NCBI RefSeq assembly: GCF_001429545.1
Contig: NZ_LMSP01000019.1
Coordinates: 1-63,601 of the forward strand
Reading direction: 5' to 3'
Origin: Paenibacillus sp. Soil787
GTDB lineage: Bacteria; Bacillota; Bacilli; Paenibacillales; NBRC-103111
Length of the DNA stretch: 63,601 bases
Shown here: in pieces, positions 43,201 through 52,194 of the stretch
Layout of the letters: every line of letters starts with the position of its first letter
Position numbering within the stretch: the first letter of the stretch is position 1
Translations under genes and position numbers: made by a program
Notes under the pieces: generated by a model
Told to the model about the DNA's origin: nothing
What the model saw: only the letters and a program-made list of their open reading frames with translations
Database searches by the model: none

Positions 43201-43987
43201 TGCTTATTTAGAAGTTATTCGCATGCGATTTCTCATGATGCTCGCTTATCGCGTTAATTACTACAGCGGCATTTTGATCTATGCACTCAATATTGGTTCT
43301 TATTATTTTGTATATAAAGCAATTTATGGTGAGCAAGCTATAATTGGCGGCCTGACGCTAGGTCAGATGACGACTTATGTGGCCATTTCTTGGATGGGGC
43401 GCGCTTTTTACTTCAATAACTTAGATCGCGAGATCGCCAACGAAATTCGTGACGGCAGTGTAGCCATCCAATTCATTCGTCCTTATAACTACGTTTTTGT
43501 GAAAATGATGCAAGGACTGGGAGAAGGTGTATTCCGTCTTCTTCTCTTCACGACACCTGGAATGATCTTCATATGGCTGCTCTTGCCCATTCAGTTCCCA
43601 ACCGATCCAAGCCTATGGATTATCTACTTCGTGATGCTGTTTTTCAGCTTTCTGATTAATACGCAGCTCAATATTATTACGGGATTATTTGCTTTTTTCT
43701 TGGAAAATAACGAAGGTCTTATGCGCATGAAGCGCGTTGCCGTCGACCTGTTCTCCGGTTTAATTATTCCGATCTCCTTTTTCCCGGGATGGTCCAAATC
43801 GGTCTTAGAGTGGCTGCCTTTTCAAGCGATTACTTACTTGCCGAGCGCTGTTTTCACAGGAAAAATTACAGGCTCTGCGATATTCCAAAACCTTGGTGTC
43901 CAAGTGCTGTGGTTCCTGGTCTTACTTATTCCGATCTATGTCCTATGGGTTAAATCTAAAACGCGTTTATTCGTACAGGGGGGTTAA
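43193..43987 (+). CDS. ABC-2 type permease, first subunit
   Basis: 264 residues with about six membrane helices. Its pattern (MFSAYLEVIRMRFLMMLAYRVNYYSG start, DREIANEIRDGSVAIQFIRPYNY in the second loop and GLIIPISFFPGWSKSVLEWLPFQAITYLPSAVFTG split near helix 5) matches the ABC2_membrane_6/DUF990 permeases. It starts inside the end of the ATPase gene, suggesting coupled translation, and pairs with the second permease. Confidence 0.92.
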   Translation: MFSAYLEVIRMRFLMMLAYRVNYYSGILIYALNIGSYYFVYKAIYGEQAIIGGLTLGQMTTYVAISWMGRAFYFNNLDREIANEIRDGSVAIQFIRPYNYVFVKMMQGLGEGVFRLLLFTTPGMIFIWLLLPIQFPTDPSLWIIYFVMLFFSFLINTQLNIITGLFAFFLENNEGLMRMKRVAVDLFSGLIIPISFFPGWSKSVLEWLPFQAITYLPSAVFTGKITGSAIFQNLGVQVLWFLVLLIPIYVLWVKSKTRLFVQGG

Positions 43988-43990
43988 CAC

Positions 43991-44779
43991 ATGAGTTTTT
44001 ATGTCTCCCTAGTTGTGGAATATTTGAAGAATTACATGAAAACACGTCTCACCTACCGATCCGATTTCTGGATTGAGGTTCTTTCCGATTTGATGTTCAA
44101 CGGTTTGAATCTATTCTTCATTCTCGTCGTATTTTTGCAAACAAAATCGCTTGGCGGCTGGAATCAAGAACAAATTTTGTTCATTTACGGTTATTTTATG
44201 ATTCCATACGGCATATTCATCACTTTTTTTAACTTATGGGGCTTTAGTGAACGTTATATTGTCAAAGGGGAGATGGACCGCATCCTGACGCGTCCCGCCT
44301 ACAATCTATGGCAATTGATGCTCGAAAACCTGAGTCCATCTTCACTCTTTAGCGCATTAGCAGGTTTAATTGTTATGATTTATTCTTGGGCTAAGCTCGG
44401 TATCCCATTTCATTGGCATGATCCACTGGTCTTTATCGTACTGGTGATTGGATCGATTCTCATTTATGCAGGAGTATACATCTCGCTGACATCGCTGGCC
44501 TTTTTCTCTGATGCGCCGACAGGGATTCTGCCGCTGATTTGGAACATCCAGAACTATGGGCGATACCCAGCTACGATTTACAATAAATTGCTCCGAACGA
44601 TCTTGACGTGGATTCTGCCTTTCGCATTCGTCGGTTTCTATCCGGCTGCTTATTTCATCGATCCAGAGAATTGGAAGTGGTTCGCCTTACTGACACCGGT
44701 TGTTGGTATTGGTTTCAGCATTTTTGGGATTACGGTTTGGAATATAGGTGTGAAACGGTACCGCGGCGCGGGATCTTAA
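43991..44779 (+). CDS. ABC-2 type permease, second subunit
   Basis: 262 residues with about six helices. The conserved FWIEVLSDLMFNGLNLFF and GEMDRILTRPAYNLWQLMLENL segments again fit the DUF990-type family. It starts 4 bp after the first permease. The two presumably form a heterodimer with two copies of the ATPase. A strong terminator follows. Confidence 0.92.
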   Translation: MSFYVSLVVEYLKNYMKTRLTYRSDFWIEVLSDLMFNGLNLFFILVVFLQTKSLGGWNQEQILFIYGYFMIPYGIFITFFNLWGFSERYIVKGEMDRILTRPAYNLWQLMLENLSPSSLFSALAGLIVMIYSWAKLGIPFHWHDPLVFIVLVIGSILIYAGVYISLTSLAFFSDAPTGILPLIWNIQNYGRYPATIYNKLLRTILTWILPFAFVGFYPAAYFIDPENWKWFALLTPVVGIGFSIFGITVWNIGVKRYRGAGS

Positions 44780-44789
44780 TAGTAAACAG

Positions 44790-44831
44790 AAAAGCCTAGT
44801 TCTTGCTTAAAAGCAGGAGCTGGGCTTTTTT
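44790..44831 (+). terminator. ABC operon terminator
   Basis: AAAGCCTAGTTCTTGCTT / AAGCAGGAGCTGGGCTTT stem with T6 following. Confidence 0.88.
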
Positions 44832-44835
44832 ATTA

Positions 44836-44872
44836 GTAGAAAGTATAAAAGAGGTTATACTTCTTTATCTAC
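44836..44872. repeat. Partial double-hairpin repeat (first hairpin only)
   Basis: GTAGA...AGTATAA...TTATACTT...TCTAC dyad adjoining long repeat L copy 2, the same arrangement as at 24431-24450. Confidence 0.6.
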
Positions 44873-45090
44873 TGAAAAAGCCTGCATAAGTGCAGGCTTT
44901 TCAATCGAATCCGACGATTAGGGAGGAATTCCTGCAAATATACAGTATTATTGCAGCGTTTCTGCTTGTACCTGAGAAGTAGCTGCAAAAAAGTGTATTT
45001 TTGCAGGCATTTTATTTACCGAACTAAATAAGAGGTAAAAAGGATGTATAAATGCAGCCATTCTAAAAAGCTGATTTGCGCTTCGTTGAA
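44854..45090 (-). repeat. Long repeat L, copy 2, with phased dyad array A10
   Basis: Inverted copy of 24211-24449. Dyads are centred near 44888, 44938, 44999 and 45050 (intervals 50, 61, 51), e.g. CCTGCATAAGTGCAGG. The first dyad with its A and T flanks (AAAAGCCTGCA...TGCAGGCTTTT) looks like a bidirectional terminator. Confidence 0.85.
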
Positions 45091-45097
45091 TCCTTGG

Positions 45098-45150
45098 TAG
45101 ATAAGACTTCCATGCCGCGTTGCGGTACCATTGATGAATGAAAATTTGTG
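45098..45150 (+). repeat. 52-bp dispersed repeat, copy 2
   Basis: Matches 15685-15736, with few substitutions (for example GGGTTGCGGCACC to GCGTTGCGGTACC). Confidence 0.7.
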
Positions 45151-45182
45151 ACTATTTGTTACTCTTTTGAAAGGGGGGCACA

Positions 45183-45216
45183 CCCACCCATACACACACA
45201 CACACAAAGTGGGAAT
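45183..45216 (+). repeat. Short CA microsatellite
   Basis: CACACCCACCCATACACACACA-type run of about 30 bases in noncoding DNA. Confidence 0.6.
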
Positions 45217-45363
45217 TGGGAAGGCGAGTTGCAAAGCGAGGAGCAATCTCCTTGATTTCTTCGGGACGAGCCCAAAATTCTGTATGTTGGAGACCGTAGA
45301 TTCATTCTCACAACTGGCAGGTATAACTCCAAGATTCGATTTATGAGCCATTCGGCAGCTAAT

Positions 45364-45749
45364 GTTGTATGTTCTACAACAATTCACAAGCCCAAAGGCT
45401 GTTTTGCAGCTTGAAGTTGCAGTGTACAACATTTTGGGCCCATTTCTTACGAAAAGGCCAGATTAGGGCCAAATTGTTGTACATTATGCAACAACGAGGG
45501 GATATTGGCGGGATCTGGGCTGGAAATGTTGCACTTTTTACAACATCATTCGACAGAGAAGAGACTTCATTCATCTGGCACCTCATACGAGCCTATAAGA
45601 CGATGTAGAACTAAATTTCGGCAGTCTAGGTTGTGCAACAATTTAAGCTATTATATGGCTATGGAGCTACTTTTGGCTGGAAATGTTACATCACTTGCAA
45701 CATTGGCGTGGAAAACGTGGATTAGTTTGCCTGATGTACGAAGTACAAC
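45364..45749. repeat. Phased dyad array A11 (arms GTTGTA/TACAAC)
   Basis: Four clear units are centred at 45372, 45423, 45484 and 45536 (intervals 51, 61, 52). Further, weaker units lie near 45631, 45693 and 45741 (62 and 48 apart), probably a second decayed array. The arms are those of array A8. No gene is seen in 44832-45884. Confidence 0.85.
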
Positions 45750-45884
45750 TTGATCATTCTATCCACATTCTTATCCACAATTCCACAGGGTGAAAAGTCC
45801 CATTGTGTATAACTTTCATGCATAGTGTCAACATATCCACAGATCGAGATATCCACAAGTAAATTTTAATTTTGAAACCGTATC

Positions 45885-45911
45885 TGTCACAAAACACCGT
45901 CCTATTTCGCC
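45885..45911 (+). promoter_or_regulatory. ECF41-type promoter
   Basis: TGTCACA (45885-45891), 16 bp, then CGCC (45908-45911). The known ECF41 promoter is TGTCACA with CGTC at about this spacing, so one base differs. It lies 36 bp upstream of the oxidoreductase start and so would drive the oxidoreductase-sigma operon. Confidence 0.6.
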
Positions 45912-45946
45912 TTATAAATGAAAAGCGAAAACGGAGGGTGATAAAC

Positions 45947-47224
45947 ATGAACAAATACGACACAGCAATTATTGGCGGAGGCTTAGCCGGATTAATTGCG
46001 GCCATCGAATTAGCTAAGGGTGGAAATAAAGTGGTGATTTTGGAGAAATCGGGGCGCTTAGGCGGCAGAGCCATTACGAATAAGAAAAATGGTGTTTTCT
46101 TTAACTTAGGCGGGCATGCGTTATACCGCGCTGGGAAGGCGTATTCGATTTTACAAGAGCTTGGAGTTCGTATAGAGGGGGGAACGCCTTCATCCAAAGT
46201 GAACGCCATCTGGAACAATCAAATTCTTCCGATGCCAGCGAGTCCGATCAGTATGTTAACATCTAAGCTTCTATCTTGGTCTGGTAAAATGACTCTCCTG
46301 CGACTGGTTATGAAATTAAACAAATTCGATACAACCACATTAAGAGATGCAACCTTGAGGGATTGGGCTGAAGGTGAGATTCCTGATCCGATGGTGCGTC
46401 ATATTTTCTATGCGCTGTGCAGAACCGCCACATATACGCACGATCCAGATTACCAGCTGGCGGGTCCCGTACTGGCACAAGTACAGCGTTCACTTAAGGG
46501 AGTTCTATACCTCCATGGCGGCTGGCAAACGATCGTGGATCAGCTGCATGATAAAGCAGTTCAAGCGGGGGTGCATATCATTAGAGGCAAAGATGTGAAG
46601 GAGATCATACATGAGGATGGCAAAGTTCAAAAGCTTAAGCTTGCTGATGAGGAATATTTAGAAATCTCAAACGTGATCAGCACCGCTTCCGCTTCTGAGA
46701 CCTACAAGCTTGTTCGTGATGCCGATCTCACGGTACTGAAACGGTGGAAGGATGAGGCCCGTCCATCGAAAGCGGCATGCCTTGATTTAGGATTGAAGAA
46801 GCTGCCCGTCCGTGGACGGGATGTTGCTATTGCGCTGGATCAGCCCATTTTTTTCTCCCATCACACCGTTCATGCCAAACTAAGCGATAATGGTACCTTA
46901 GTTGTGCATATGGTGAAGTATAACGGACCTGGAGAAAGTGATCCAAAGACAGACGAGCAAGTGCTAACCGCTGCCATGAATGCACTTCATCCAGGCTGGG
47001 AACATGAGGTTGTCGCAAGACAGTTCCTGCCTGATATTACGGTTGTCCACGACTATATGCATATAGGTAAGTCAGATAGGTTTACAGGTCCGTCTGTTCA
47101 GGGAATTCGCGGCCTCTATGTGGCTGGGGACTGGGTCAGTCATGGTGAAATGCTCGCAGACGCATCAGCGGCAAGCGCCAAACGAGCGGCAGAGGCTATT
47201 TTAAAAGTAAGCCACCTAGCGTAA
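45947..47224 (+). CDS. FAD-dependent oxidoreductase (phytoene-desaturase-like)
   Basis: 425 residues from ATG 45947 after GGAGGGTGATAAAC. The N-terminal dinucleotide-binding motif IIGGGLAGLIAAIELAKGG is followed by LGGRAITNKKNGVFFNLGGHALY. The C-terminal FAD contact is GLYVAGDWVSHGEMLADASAASAKRAAEAI. It belongs to the amine-oxidase/phytoene-desaturase superfamily; the substrate is unknown. It is 40 bp upstream of an ECF41 sigma gene. ECF41 loci are known to sit beside oxidoreductase, epimerase or carboxymuconolactone-decarboxylase genes, which are their main targets. Confidence 0.9.
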   Translation: MNKYDTAIIGGGLAGLIAAIELAKGGNKVVILEKSGRLGGRAITNKKNGVFFNLGGHALYRAGKAYSILQELGVRIEGGTPSSKVNAIWNNQILPMPASPISMLTSKLLSWSGKMTLLRLVMKLNKFDTTTLRDATLRDWAEGEIPDPMVRHIFYALCRTATYTHDPDYQLAGPVLAQVQRSLKGVLYLHGGWQTIVDQLHDKAVQAGVHIIRGKDVKEIIHEDGKVQKLKLADEEYLEISNVISTASASETYKLVRDADLTVLKRWKDEARPSKAACLDLGLKKLPVRGRDVAIALDQPIFFSHHTVHAKLSDNGTLVVHMVKYNGPGESDPKTDEQVLTAAMNALHPGWEHEVVARQFLPDITVVHDYMHIGKSDRFTGPSVQGIRGLYVAGDWVSHGEMLADASAASAKRAAEAILKVSHLA

Positions 47225-47264
47225 AATTGCCATATCATCTAAATATAGTAAGGAGCTGTGCGGT

Positions 47265-48164
47265 ATGGAGTTAGCCGGATCTTCTGAGCAGGTGTATACA
47301 TCGTATAAACCGCTCTTGTTCTCATTAGCTTATCGAATGCTTGGGAGTGTCATGGATGCGGAGGATGTCGTGCAGGAGGCATTTCTGTATGTGAATGAGA
47401 CGAATCCGGCGCATGTCCACAATCCTAAAGCGTATTTATGCAAAATCGTGACCAATCGGTGTATCGATAAGCTGCGTTCCGCCAGCAAAAAGCGCGAGGT
47501 CTACGTAGGTCCGTGGCTGCCGGAGCCGCTTATAACGAGTGGTGACAATCAGACAGAACCTGATCTCTATTACTCGCAAAAAGAGTCCCTTTCAACCGCA
47601 TACCTATTGCTGCTGCAGCAGTTGTCGTGGGTAGAGAGGGCGGTATTCTTATTGAGAGAGGTACTCCAATACGAGTACGACGAAATTGCCGAGATTGCTG
47701 GGAAAAGCAGCACGAATTGCCGGCAAATTTTCCGTAGGGCCAAAAGCGCCATTAGCAGCTTTCCGGATCGCGAAGATGATCCTAAGGAACAGCATAAGCA
47801 GCCTGTAATGGAACAAAATTCAGCCGTCGTGGAACAATTCGTGCAGGCATTAGTATCTGGCAATATGGGTCAGTTATTGAACATCGTCAAAGCGGATGCT
47901 GTCCTTTACTCTGACGGTGGAGGTAAGGTGAAAGCCGCTGTTAGGCCTATAATGGGGGCGGAACGTATCGCCATGTTCTTTTCTGGGGTTCTCTCCAAAG
48001 TGCCGCCTGGCTTCAGGTATTCATTAACAACTGTGAATGGAGAATTGGGCATTGTGGCTTACGATGATGACCAACCGTATAATGTGACTTCCTTCCATGT
48101 TGTTAATGGTCAGATTGCTGCTGTCTATCTCGTAGTTAATCCTGACAAGTTGAGGCATTTATAA
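47265..48164 (+). CDS. ECF41-group sigma factor with fused SnoaL-like domain
   Basis: 299 residues. Sigma region 2 (YKPLLFSLAYRMLGSVMDAEDVVQEAFL in two parts) and region 4 (SWVERAVFLLREVLQYEYDEIAEIAG) are followed by a C-terminal SnoaL/NTF2-like domain (~185-299). All three ECF41 marks are present: WLPEP in the linker, DGGGK, and NPDKL at the end. In this group the fused domain replaces a separate anti-sigma factor. Start ATG after AAGGAGCTGTGCGGT. It likely recognises the TGTCACA promoter upstream of the operon. Confidence 0.94.
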   Translation: MELAGSSEQVYTSYKPLLFSLAYRMLGSVMDAEDVVQEAFLYVNETNPAHVHNPKAYLCKIVTNRCIDKLRSASKKREVYVGPWLPEPLITSGDNQTEPDLYYSQKESLSTAYLLLLQQLSWVERAVFLLREVLQYEYDEIAEIAGKSSTNCRQIFRRAKSAISSFPDREDDPKEQHKQPVMEQNSAVVEQFVQALVSGNMGQLLNIVKADAVLYSDGGGKVKAAVRPIMGAERIAMFFSGVLSKVPPGFRYSLTTVNGELGIVAYDDDQPYNVTSFHVVNGQIAAVYLVVNPDKLRHL

Positions 48165-48178
48165 AATAGCTCCTGCCG

Positions 48179-48227
48179 AACCTTCTTTCACGTGATCTCT
48201 CAGGGATTATGCGGAGGAAGGTTTTTT
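48179..48227 (+). terminator. Likely terminator of the oxidoreductase-sigma operon
   Basis: GAACCTTC and GAAGGTT pair across a long loop, followed by TTTTTG. Confidence 0.55.
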
Positions 48228-48312
48228 GTGCACTCTCTAACGGATTTATTACTCCTAAATTGGCTGTGCCAATCTTATCTAGCGCCAAACAGTTCCAGGG
48301 GGAATAACATTA

Positions 48313-48494
48313 GCTGCAAAAAATACATCAAATTTCACAACATCCGCATTTTTGAGCGCAGTTGCTGCATTTCCTACATCTAATTGTGTCTGGAATGAGG
48401 GTTTGGACCCATTCACGTAAGATTACCTGCACAAAATGCAGCTAAATCTCTCCAATAGGTCGTTATGGCGATAATTAACTGTACGAAATACATT
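48313..48494. repeat. Phased dyad array A12 (arms GCTGCA/TACATC)
   Basis: Units GCTGCAAAAAATACATC, GCTGCATTTCCTACATC, CCTGCACAAAATGCAGC and ACTGTACGAAATACATT are centred at 48321, 48372, 48434 and 48486 (intervals 51, 62, 52). Nothing else is recognised in 48228-48690. Confidence 0.88.
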
Positions 48495-48720
48495 TAATGC
48501 AGAAAGTGTGCTCCCATACCTCTAGAGTTGGCTCCTTGAAATTCAGTGGCACCAACTTTCAGTTACGCCAAGCACCAAGCCTCTGTAAGGAATACCTCAT
48601 GGATTTTGAGTAAAAAGGTTTTTTATGCAACAATTGGAAATTTATCGCGTCTAACTTGTAAAGAATCTAAAGATTGAGGTGCAGTAGACCAATGAAGTCC
48701 ATACTCTTATTGCATTTGGT

Positions 48721-49701
48721 TTGTCTAATGTCGGGAACCAAGAAGAAGTTGCTGTTCCCCCAGCTGAGGTGAAAAGGGTTTATGAGCTCCCATCCCCTAA
48801 TCCTACAGCTCCGCTACCTGAAAACTTGCAGGATCGAATATATCATTTAGAAAATGTGTATAAGCAATTTTCTGTTAAGCCAATGAGTATTTATAAGTCT
48901 GAGGGTGAAAACCCCAATGGTGCCTTTCATCTTCAGCTTCTTAAGCTAGGAAATCACCGTGAGGAATTGAGCTTGCAGGAGAAAAGTCAGATTAAAGATG
49001 CCATCTATAAGGCCATAGGATCACGTTTCTCGCTTGATATTACAACTTTGGTTATATCGAAAGAAGAGGAGTTGGTTGGGTATATATCCGAATTGGATAA
49101 GGAGGGACAAAAGATGCTCCTTGTCAATCCTGAAGCCTGTTCTGATAAAGAATGCAAGAAAAAAGAGAAGTTTTGGGTGAGTCTCGAAAAAGATGCCATC
49201 ATCGTAACGAATGACAGTAACGCTTCAAGTAAGTTTGAGGATCTAAAACTAGGAGATTGGCTGCACGTATGGACGACAGGAGCCATATTGCAAAGCTATC
49301 CTGTGCAATACACAGCACTTGATATTGAGGTGGTGGAGCCTGAGGATGAGACACCAGTTGCACTTTCAGCATTAATGAAGACAGATTTTAATGGCATTAA
49401 ACAAATTGATGTCAGATTCGGCGATGGTAATAAGCTGGCCATTACAGATTCAAAGTCTCTGGAGGATATTTCATCAAAATTGAAAAGAATTGAGCTTGTC
49501 CGAGCCAATGATCAACGAACCTGGATTGGGTTTCTGTACGAGATGGAACTAACCATTGGGGATAACAAGTTTCAGTATGGCACTAGTCTAAGGTTTGATA
49601 ACATTAAATATAAACAAAATGCAGTCACAACCGAACTAAATGACTACATCGTAGCACTTGGAAGAGCAAGTATTCCAAATCTCTTAGGTGGCATACAGTG
49701 A
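48721..49701 (+). CDS. DUF3221 (YobA-like) protein, N-terminus apparently frameshifted
   Basis: 326 residues in the open frame, which begins at a TTG without a good site. The centre (about 115-205) has EEELVGYISELDKEGQKMLLV ... KEKFWVSLEKDAIIV ... KLGDWLHVWTTGAILQSYPVQYTA, typical of DUF3221 proteins, usually secreted lipoproteins. A proper start (ATG 48692 with GAGGTG) opens a hydrophobic leader MKSILLLHLVCLMSG in a different frame just upstream. The gene therefore looks broken by an indel near 48710, or relies on an unusual start. Confidence 0.65.
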   Translation: MSNVGNQEEVAVPPAEVKRVYELPSPNPTAPLPENLQDRIYHLENVYKQFSVKPMSIYKSEGENPNGAFHLQLLKLGNHREELSLQEKSQIKDAIYKAIGSRFSLDITTLVISKEEELVGYISELDKEGQKMLLVNPEACSDKECKKKEKFWVSLEKDAIIVTNDSNASSKFEDLKLGDWLHVWTTGAILQSYPVQYTALDIEVVEPEDETPVALSALMKTDFNGIKQIDVRFGDGNKLAITDSKSLEDISSKLKRIELVRANDQRTWIGFLYEMELTIGDNKFQYGTSLRFDNIKYKQNAVTTELNDYIVALGRASIPNLLGGIQ

Positions 49702-49707
49702 TATAAA

Positions 49708-49748
49708 TCTGCTTACGAAGTCTTCAGGACTCGTAGCAGCTTTTTTCT
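49708..49748 (+). terminator. Terminator after the DUF3221 gene
   Basis: CTGCTtACGAaGTC-TTCA-GGACTCGTAGCAG followed by CTTTTTTC. Confidence 0.8.
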
Positions 49749-49768
49749 TTCTCAAAGCGCTTTTCGGA

Positions 49769-49903
49769 TCACCTTTTTATTTGAAACCCGTCAAATTTGG
49801 GCAGTTGAATATCAATGATAACTAAATCAGGTTTAAGGGCAATGAACTCTTCAACCGGAGTTTTGGAAATGGAGGTTTGATGTTCCAACCTCAAATGGCG
49901 CAT
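49769..49903 (-). pseudogene. Response-regulator receiver remnant
   Basis: The minus-strand frame ends KPDLVIIDIQLPKFDGFQIKR-stop. The PDLVI-D-IQLP-x2-DG pattern surrounding the phosphoacceptor Asp is diagnostic of receiver domains. Everything after beta-3 is missing and the N-terminus is shortened to ~20 residues (MRHLRLEHQTSISKTPVEEF). No DNA-binding domain or kinase is nearby. Confidence 0.7.
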
Positions 49904-49945
49904 AATGGATATACCTAAGAGTGTTAAATAGAGGAGAGAACATAG

Positions 49946-50443
49946 ATGAGCAAAAAGATACAGATAGAGACAGAGACAGCCAAGCGTTTGGCACCAGCAT
50001 TTACACTTCCTGCATCCAACGGGAAAAAAGTATCCTTAAAGGATTTCAAAGGGAAGAAGCTGGTCATTTACTTTTACCCACAAGACAACACGCCAACCTG
50101 TACCCAGCAATCGTGTGATTTTCGCGACTATAATGGTAAGTTTGCAAAGCTCGGTGTAAAAGTGATCGGAATTAGCCCAGATGAGCTGAAAGCCCACGAT
50201 AAGTTCATTGAGAAGTATGAACTGCCGTTTCTATTGCTCTCAGACCCTGATCATCAGGTAGCTGAAAAGTTTGGTGTATGGGCACTCAAGAAGCTGTACG
50301 GCCGTGAGTATATGGGAATAATTCGTTCCACTTTCCTGATAGATGAAGAGGGATATATCGTCAAGGAATGGAGTAAAGTGAGGGTTAAGAATCACGTTCA
50401 GTCGGTTTTGGATGCTGTAATGGCATTGAATACAAATACATAA
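49946..50443 (+). CDS. bcp: Peroxiredoxin of the Bcp/PrxQ type
   Basis: 165 residues. A thioredoxin-fold thiol peroxidase that reduces hydrogen and organic peroxides. The peroxidatic Cys52 and resolving Cys57 lie in TPTCTQQSCDF, preceded by YFYPQD; Arg in GIIRSTFLID completes the active site. The start follows GAGGAGAGAACATAG. The N-terminal stretch IQIETETAKRL is slightly longer than usual. It is monocistronic. Confidence 0.93.
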   Translation: MSKKIQIETETAKRLAPAFTLPASNGKKVSLKDFKGKKLVIYFYPQDNTPTCTQQSCDFRDYNGKFAKLGVKVIGISPDELKAHDKFIEKYELPFLLLSDPDHQVAEKFGVWALKKLYGREYMGIIRSTFLIDEEGYIVKEWSKVRVKNHVQSVLDAVMALNTNT

Positions 50444-50549
50444 AAATTAAACGATAGTTGCTAATATGCAGCAAAGAACGATGGAACTTTTTTACAAATT
50501 ATTCGTCTAATCCATTGCAGGGGAGAAAATTTGTGAAAAGGGGATAGCG

Positions 50550-51902
50550 ATGAAAAAGAAGCTGATTGTTTCGATATTATCTATTTTCGTGGCTTACGGA
50601 AGTACCGCGTACGGGGCTGTGGAGGAAACCCATTGGGTGATAAAGGAGCTCAAGGATTACAAGCAATATATCGTGCCTTATAGGGACAACGCTTCGACAC
50701 AAGGTACGATCACGCAGAAAGAGTGGGATTCATTTCAGCGAAATGTGCTGGACTCTGGCAAGCTGGATAAACCCATACTGCTCGATGATTGGGCGACGGC
50801 TCTTAAAATGGCGGCGGATTTGCCGGCAAAAAATCGTGATGCCTGGATCAGCATGTATGTTCACGGGCTGGGGCAAGGGACGGAGATTACCCGTGAAAAT
50901 GCTGTCGGTGGGATGGTAAAGCTGTTAATCGGTTCTTACTTTAAGGGAAGCTGGTCTGCGGAAGAAGTAAAGTCAGCAAAAGCGCTGCTGGATCTCCAGG
51001 ATATTAGCGATAAGCAGCGAGGTCTGATTGAGATCGCGTATGTACATGGCATTTTGGATGATTCGGTGAAAGAAAAGTTTAGGCCGAACGATAAGCTGAC
51101 GAATGCCGAGGCCATTTCTATGATGTTTAAGGTAATGGGGGAATTGGCGTATGCCAAGCCGGATCTGCCGGCAAACCATTGGCTCAGCGAAGAGCTGGGG
51201 ACTGCCTACCAAAACAGCAAGCTTCCTAAGCCGATGCTTAAGGTACTGCGTCGTGCTTTTCAAGATCCGATGAACGCCGAACGCAATATTCCTGTTGGTT
51301 TGTGGCATGAAATGCTCATTTCAGGGCTGCCGGTGCCTGCTTATTTGAAGGAGAAAGCGTTTATGTATACGCTTGCCTATGACAAGGATGGTGGAATACT
51401 ACGGGACAGAGCGGTAGTCGGAATAACTAAGCTGGGGAAAAATCCAAGAAGCGCAACGGCGGAGGAAAAAATGAAAGCAGAAGAAGCGTTTGCAGATTAT
51501 CGCGATGCTTTTGACTCCGATAAAATCGCTGTTGCTTACGGAGATGGCCTTTTGGAGGGACGGAACGGTCAAAGCTTCGGCGTCCACGGTTACCTAACCT
51601 ATGCTGAGGCGGCTGCTCTTGCTATCCGTGCAAGCTTAAGGGAGACATTGAACGATACCCCTTTGCTAATTGATGAGAAGACGGCATTGCAAATAGCCAA
51701 AGAAAAGGACCCTGATTCTGAAGCCGAATGGAAAGCAACCTTCAAGAAGGGGCTGGTGCTTCATGACAACACGAACAGGATCATCTATGACGGGTGGGTC
51801 GTAGAAGCGGTCTATCCGGCAGGGAACAAAATGGTTGTGTATATTGATGCCAGAACGGGTAAAATCATGGTCCTTGGGGAGATTGAAGCTGCTATAGGGT
51901 AA
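50550..51902 (+). CDS. Secreted SLH-domain-like protein with C-terminal PepSY-like region
   Basis: 450 residues. The signal peptide is MKKKLIVSILSIFVAYGSTAYGA. Weak S-layer-homology-type segments recur: RENAVGGMVKLLIG (~115), KLTNAEAISMMFKVM (~185) and YLTYAEAAALAIRAS (~345), each preceded by a YVHG or YGDG turn. The last ~80 residues (KTALQIAKEKDP ... NKMVVYIDARTGKIM) resemble a PepSY/YpeB-type domain. A surface location is inferred. Function unknown. Ribosome binding site AAAGGGG. Confidence 0.75.
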   Translation: MKKKLIVSILSIFVAYGSTAYGAVEETHWVIKELKDYKQYIVPYRDNASTQGTITQKEWDSFQRNVLDSGKLDKPILLDDWATALKMAADLPAKNRDAWISMYVHGLGQGTEITRENAVGGMVKLLIGSYFKGSWSAEEVKSAKALLDLQDISDKQRGLIEIAYVHGILDDSVKEKFRPNDKLTNAEAISMMFKVMGELAYAKPDLPANHWLSEELGTAYQNSKLPKPMLKVLRRAFQDPMNAERNIPVGLWHEMLISGLPVPAYLKEKAFMYTLAYDKDGGILRDRAVVGITKLGKNPRSATAEEKMKAEEAFADYRDAFDSDKIAVAYGDGLLEGRNGQSFGVHGYLTYAEAAALAIRASLRETLNDTPLLIDEKTALQIAKEKDPDSEAEWKATFKKGLVLHDNTNRIIYDGWVVEAVYPAGNKMVVYIDARTGKIMVLGEIEAAIG

Positions 51903-52067
51903 ATTAGGTGATATCGACCGCAAGGAAAAGCTTGCGAGACATGATAAGTACAAGATCTACTATTCATTATCGCCAGATAAGCATACATGCTACATTGAGG
52001 CTCTAAAGCATCAACATCAGAGTGTAATTGATAAAAGACAGAAGTAACCCTAAAAATATCAATTATG

Positions 52068-52108
52068 AAAACCACAAACCGAGAAGCTAATCTCGCTTGT
52101 GGTTTTTT
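52068..52108 (+). terminator. Terminator upstream of the MFS gene
   Basis: AAAACCACAAACCGAGA / TCTCGCTTGTGGTTTTTT. It ends the SLH-protein transcript. Between 51903 and 52067 only a startless frame (51899-52048) is seen. Confidence 0.85.
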
Positions 52109-52194
52109 CTTCTGAATCATTTCTGATACTAATTTTGTGTTAAAATTATGCTGTAATAAAAATATATTCATTGTTCTTGAAAGGACTTTCTCAC

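Noticed and set aside
51899..52048. Hydrophilic frame ending KHQHQSVIDKRQK after the SLH gene
   Set aside because: No start codon and no recognised family; possibly a gene remnant but not supportable.
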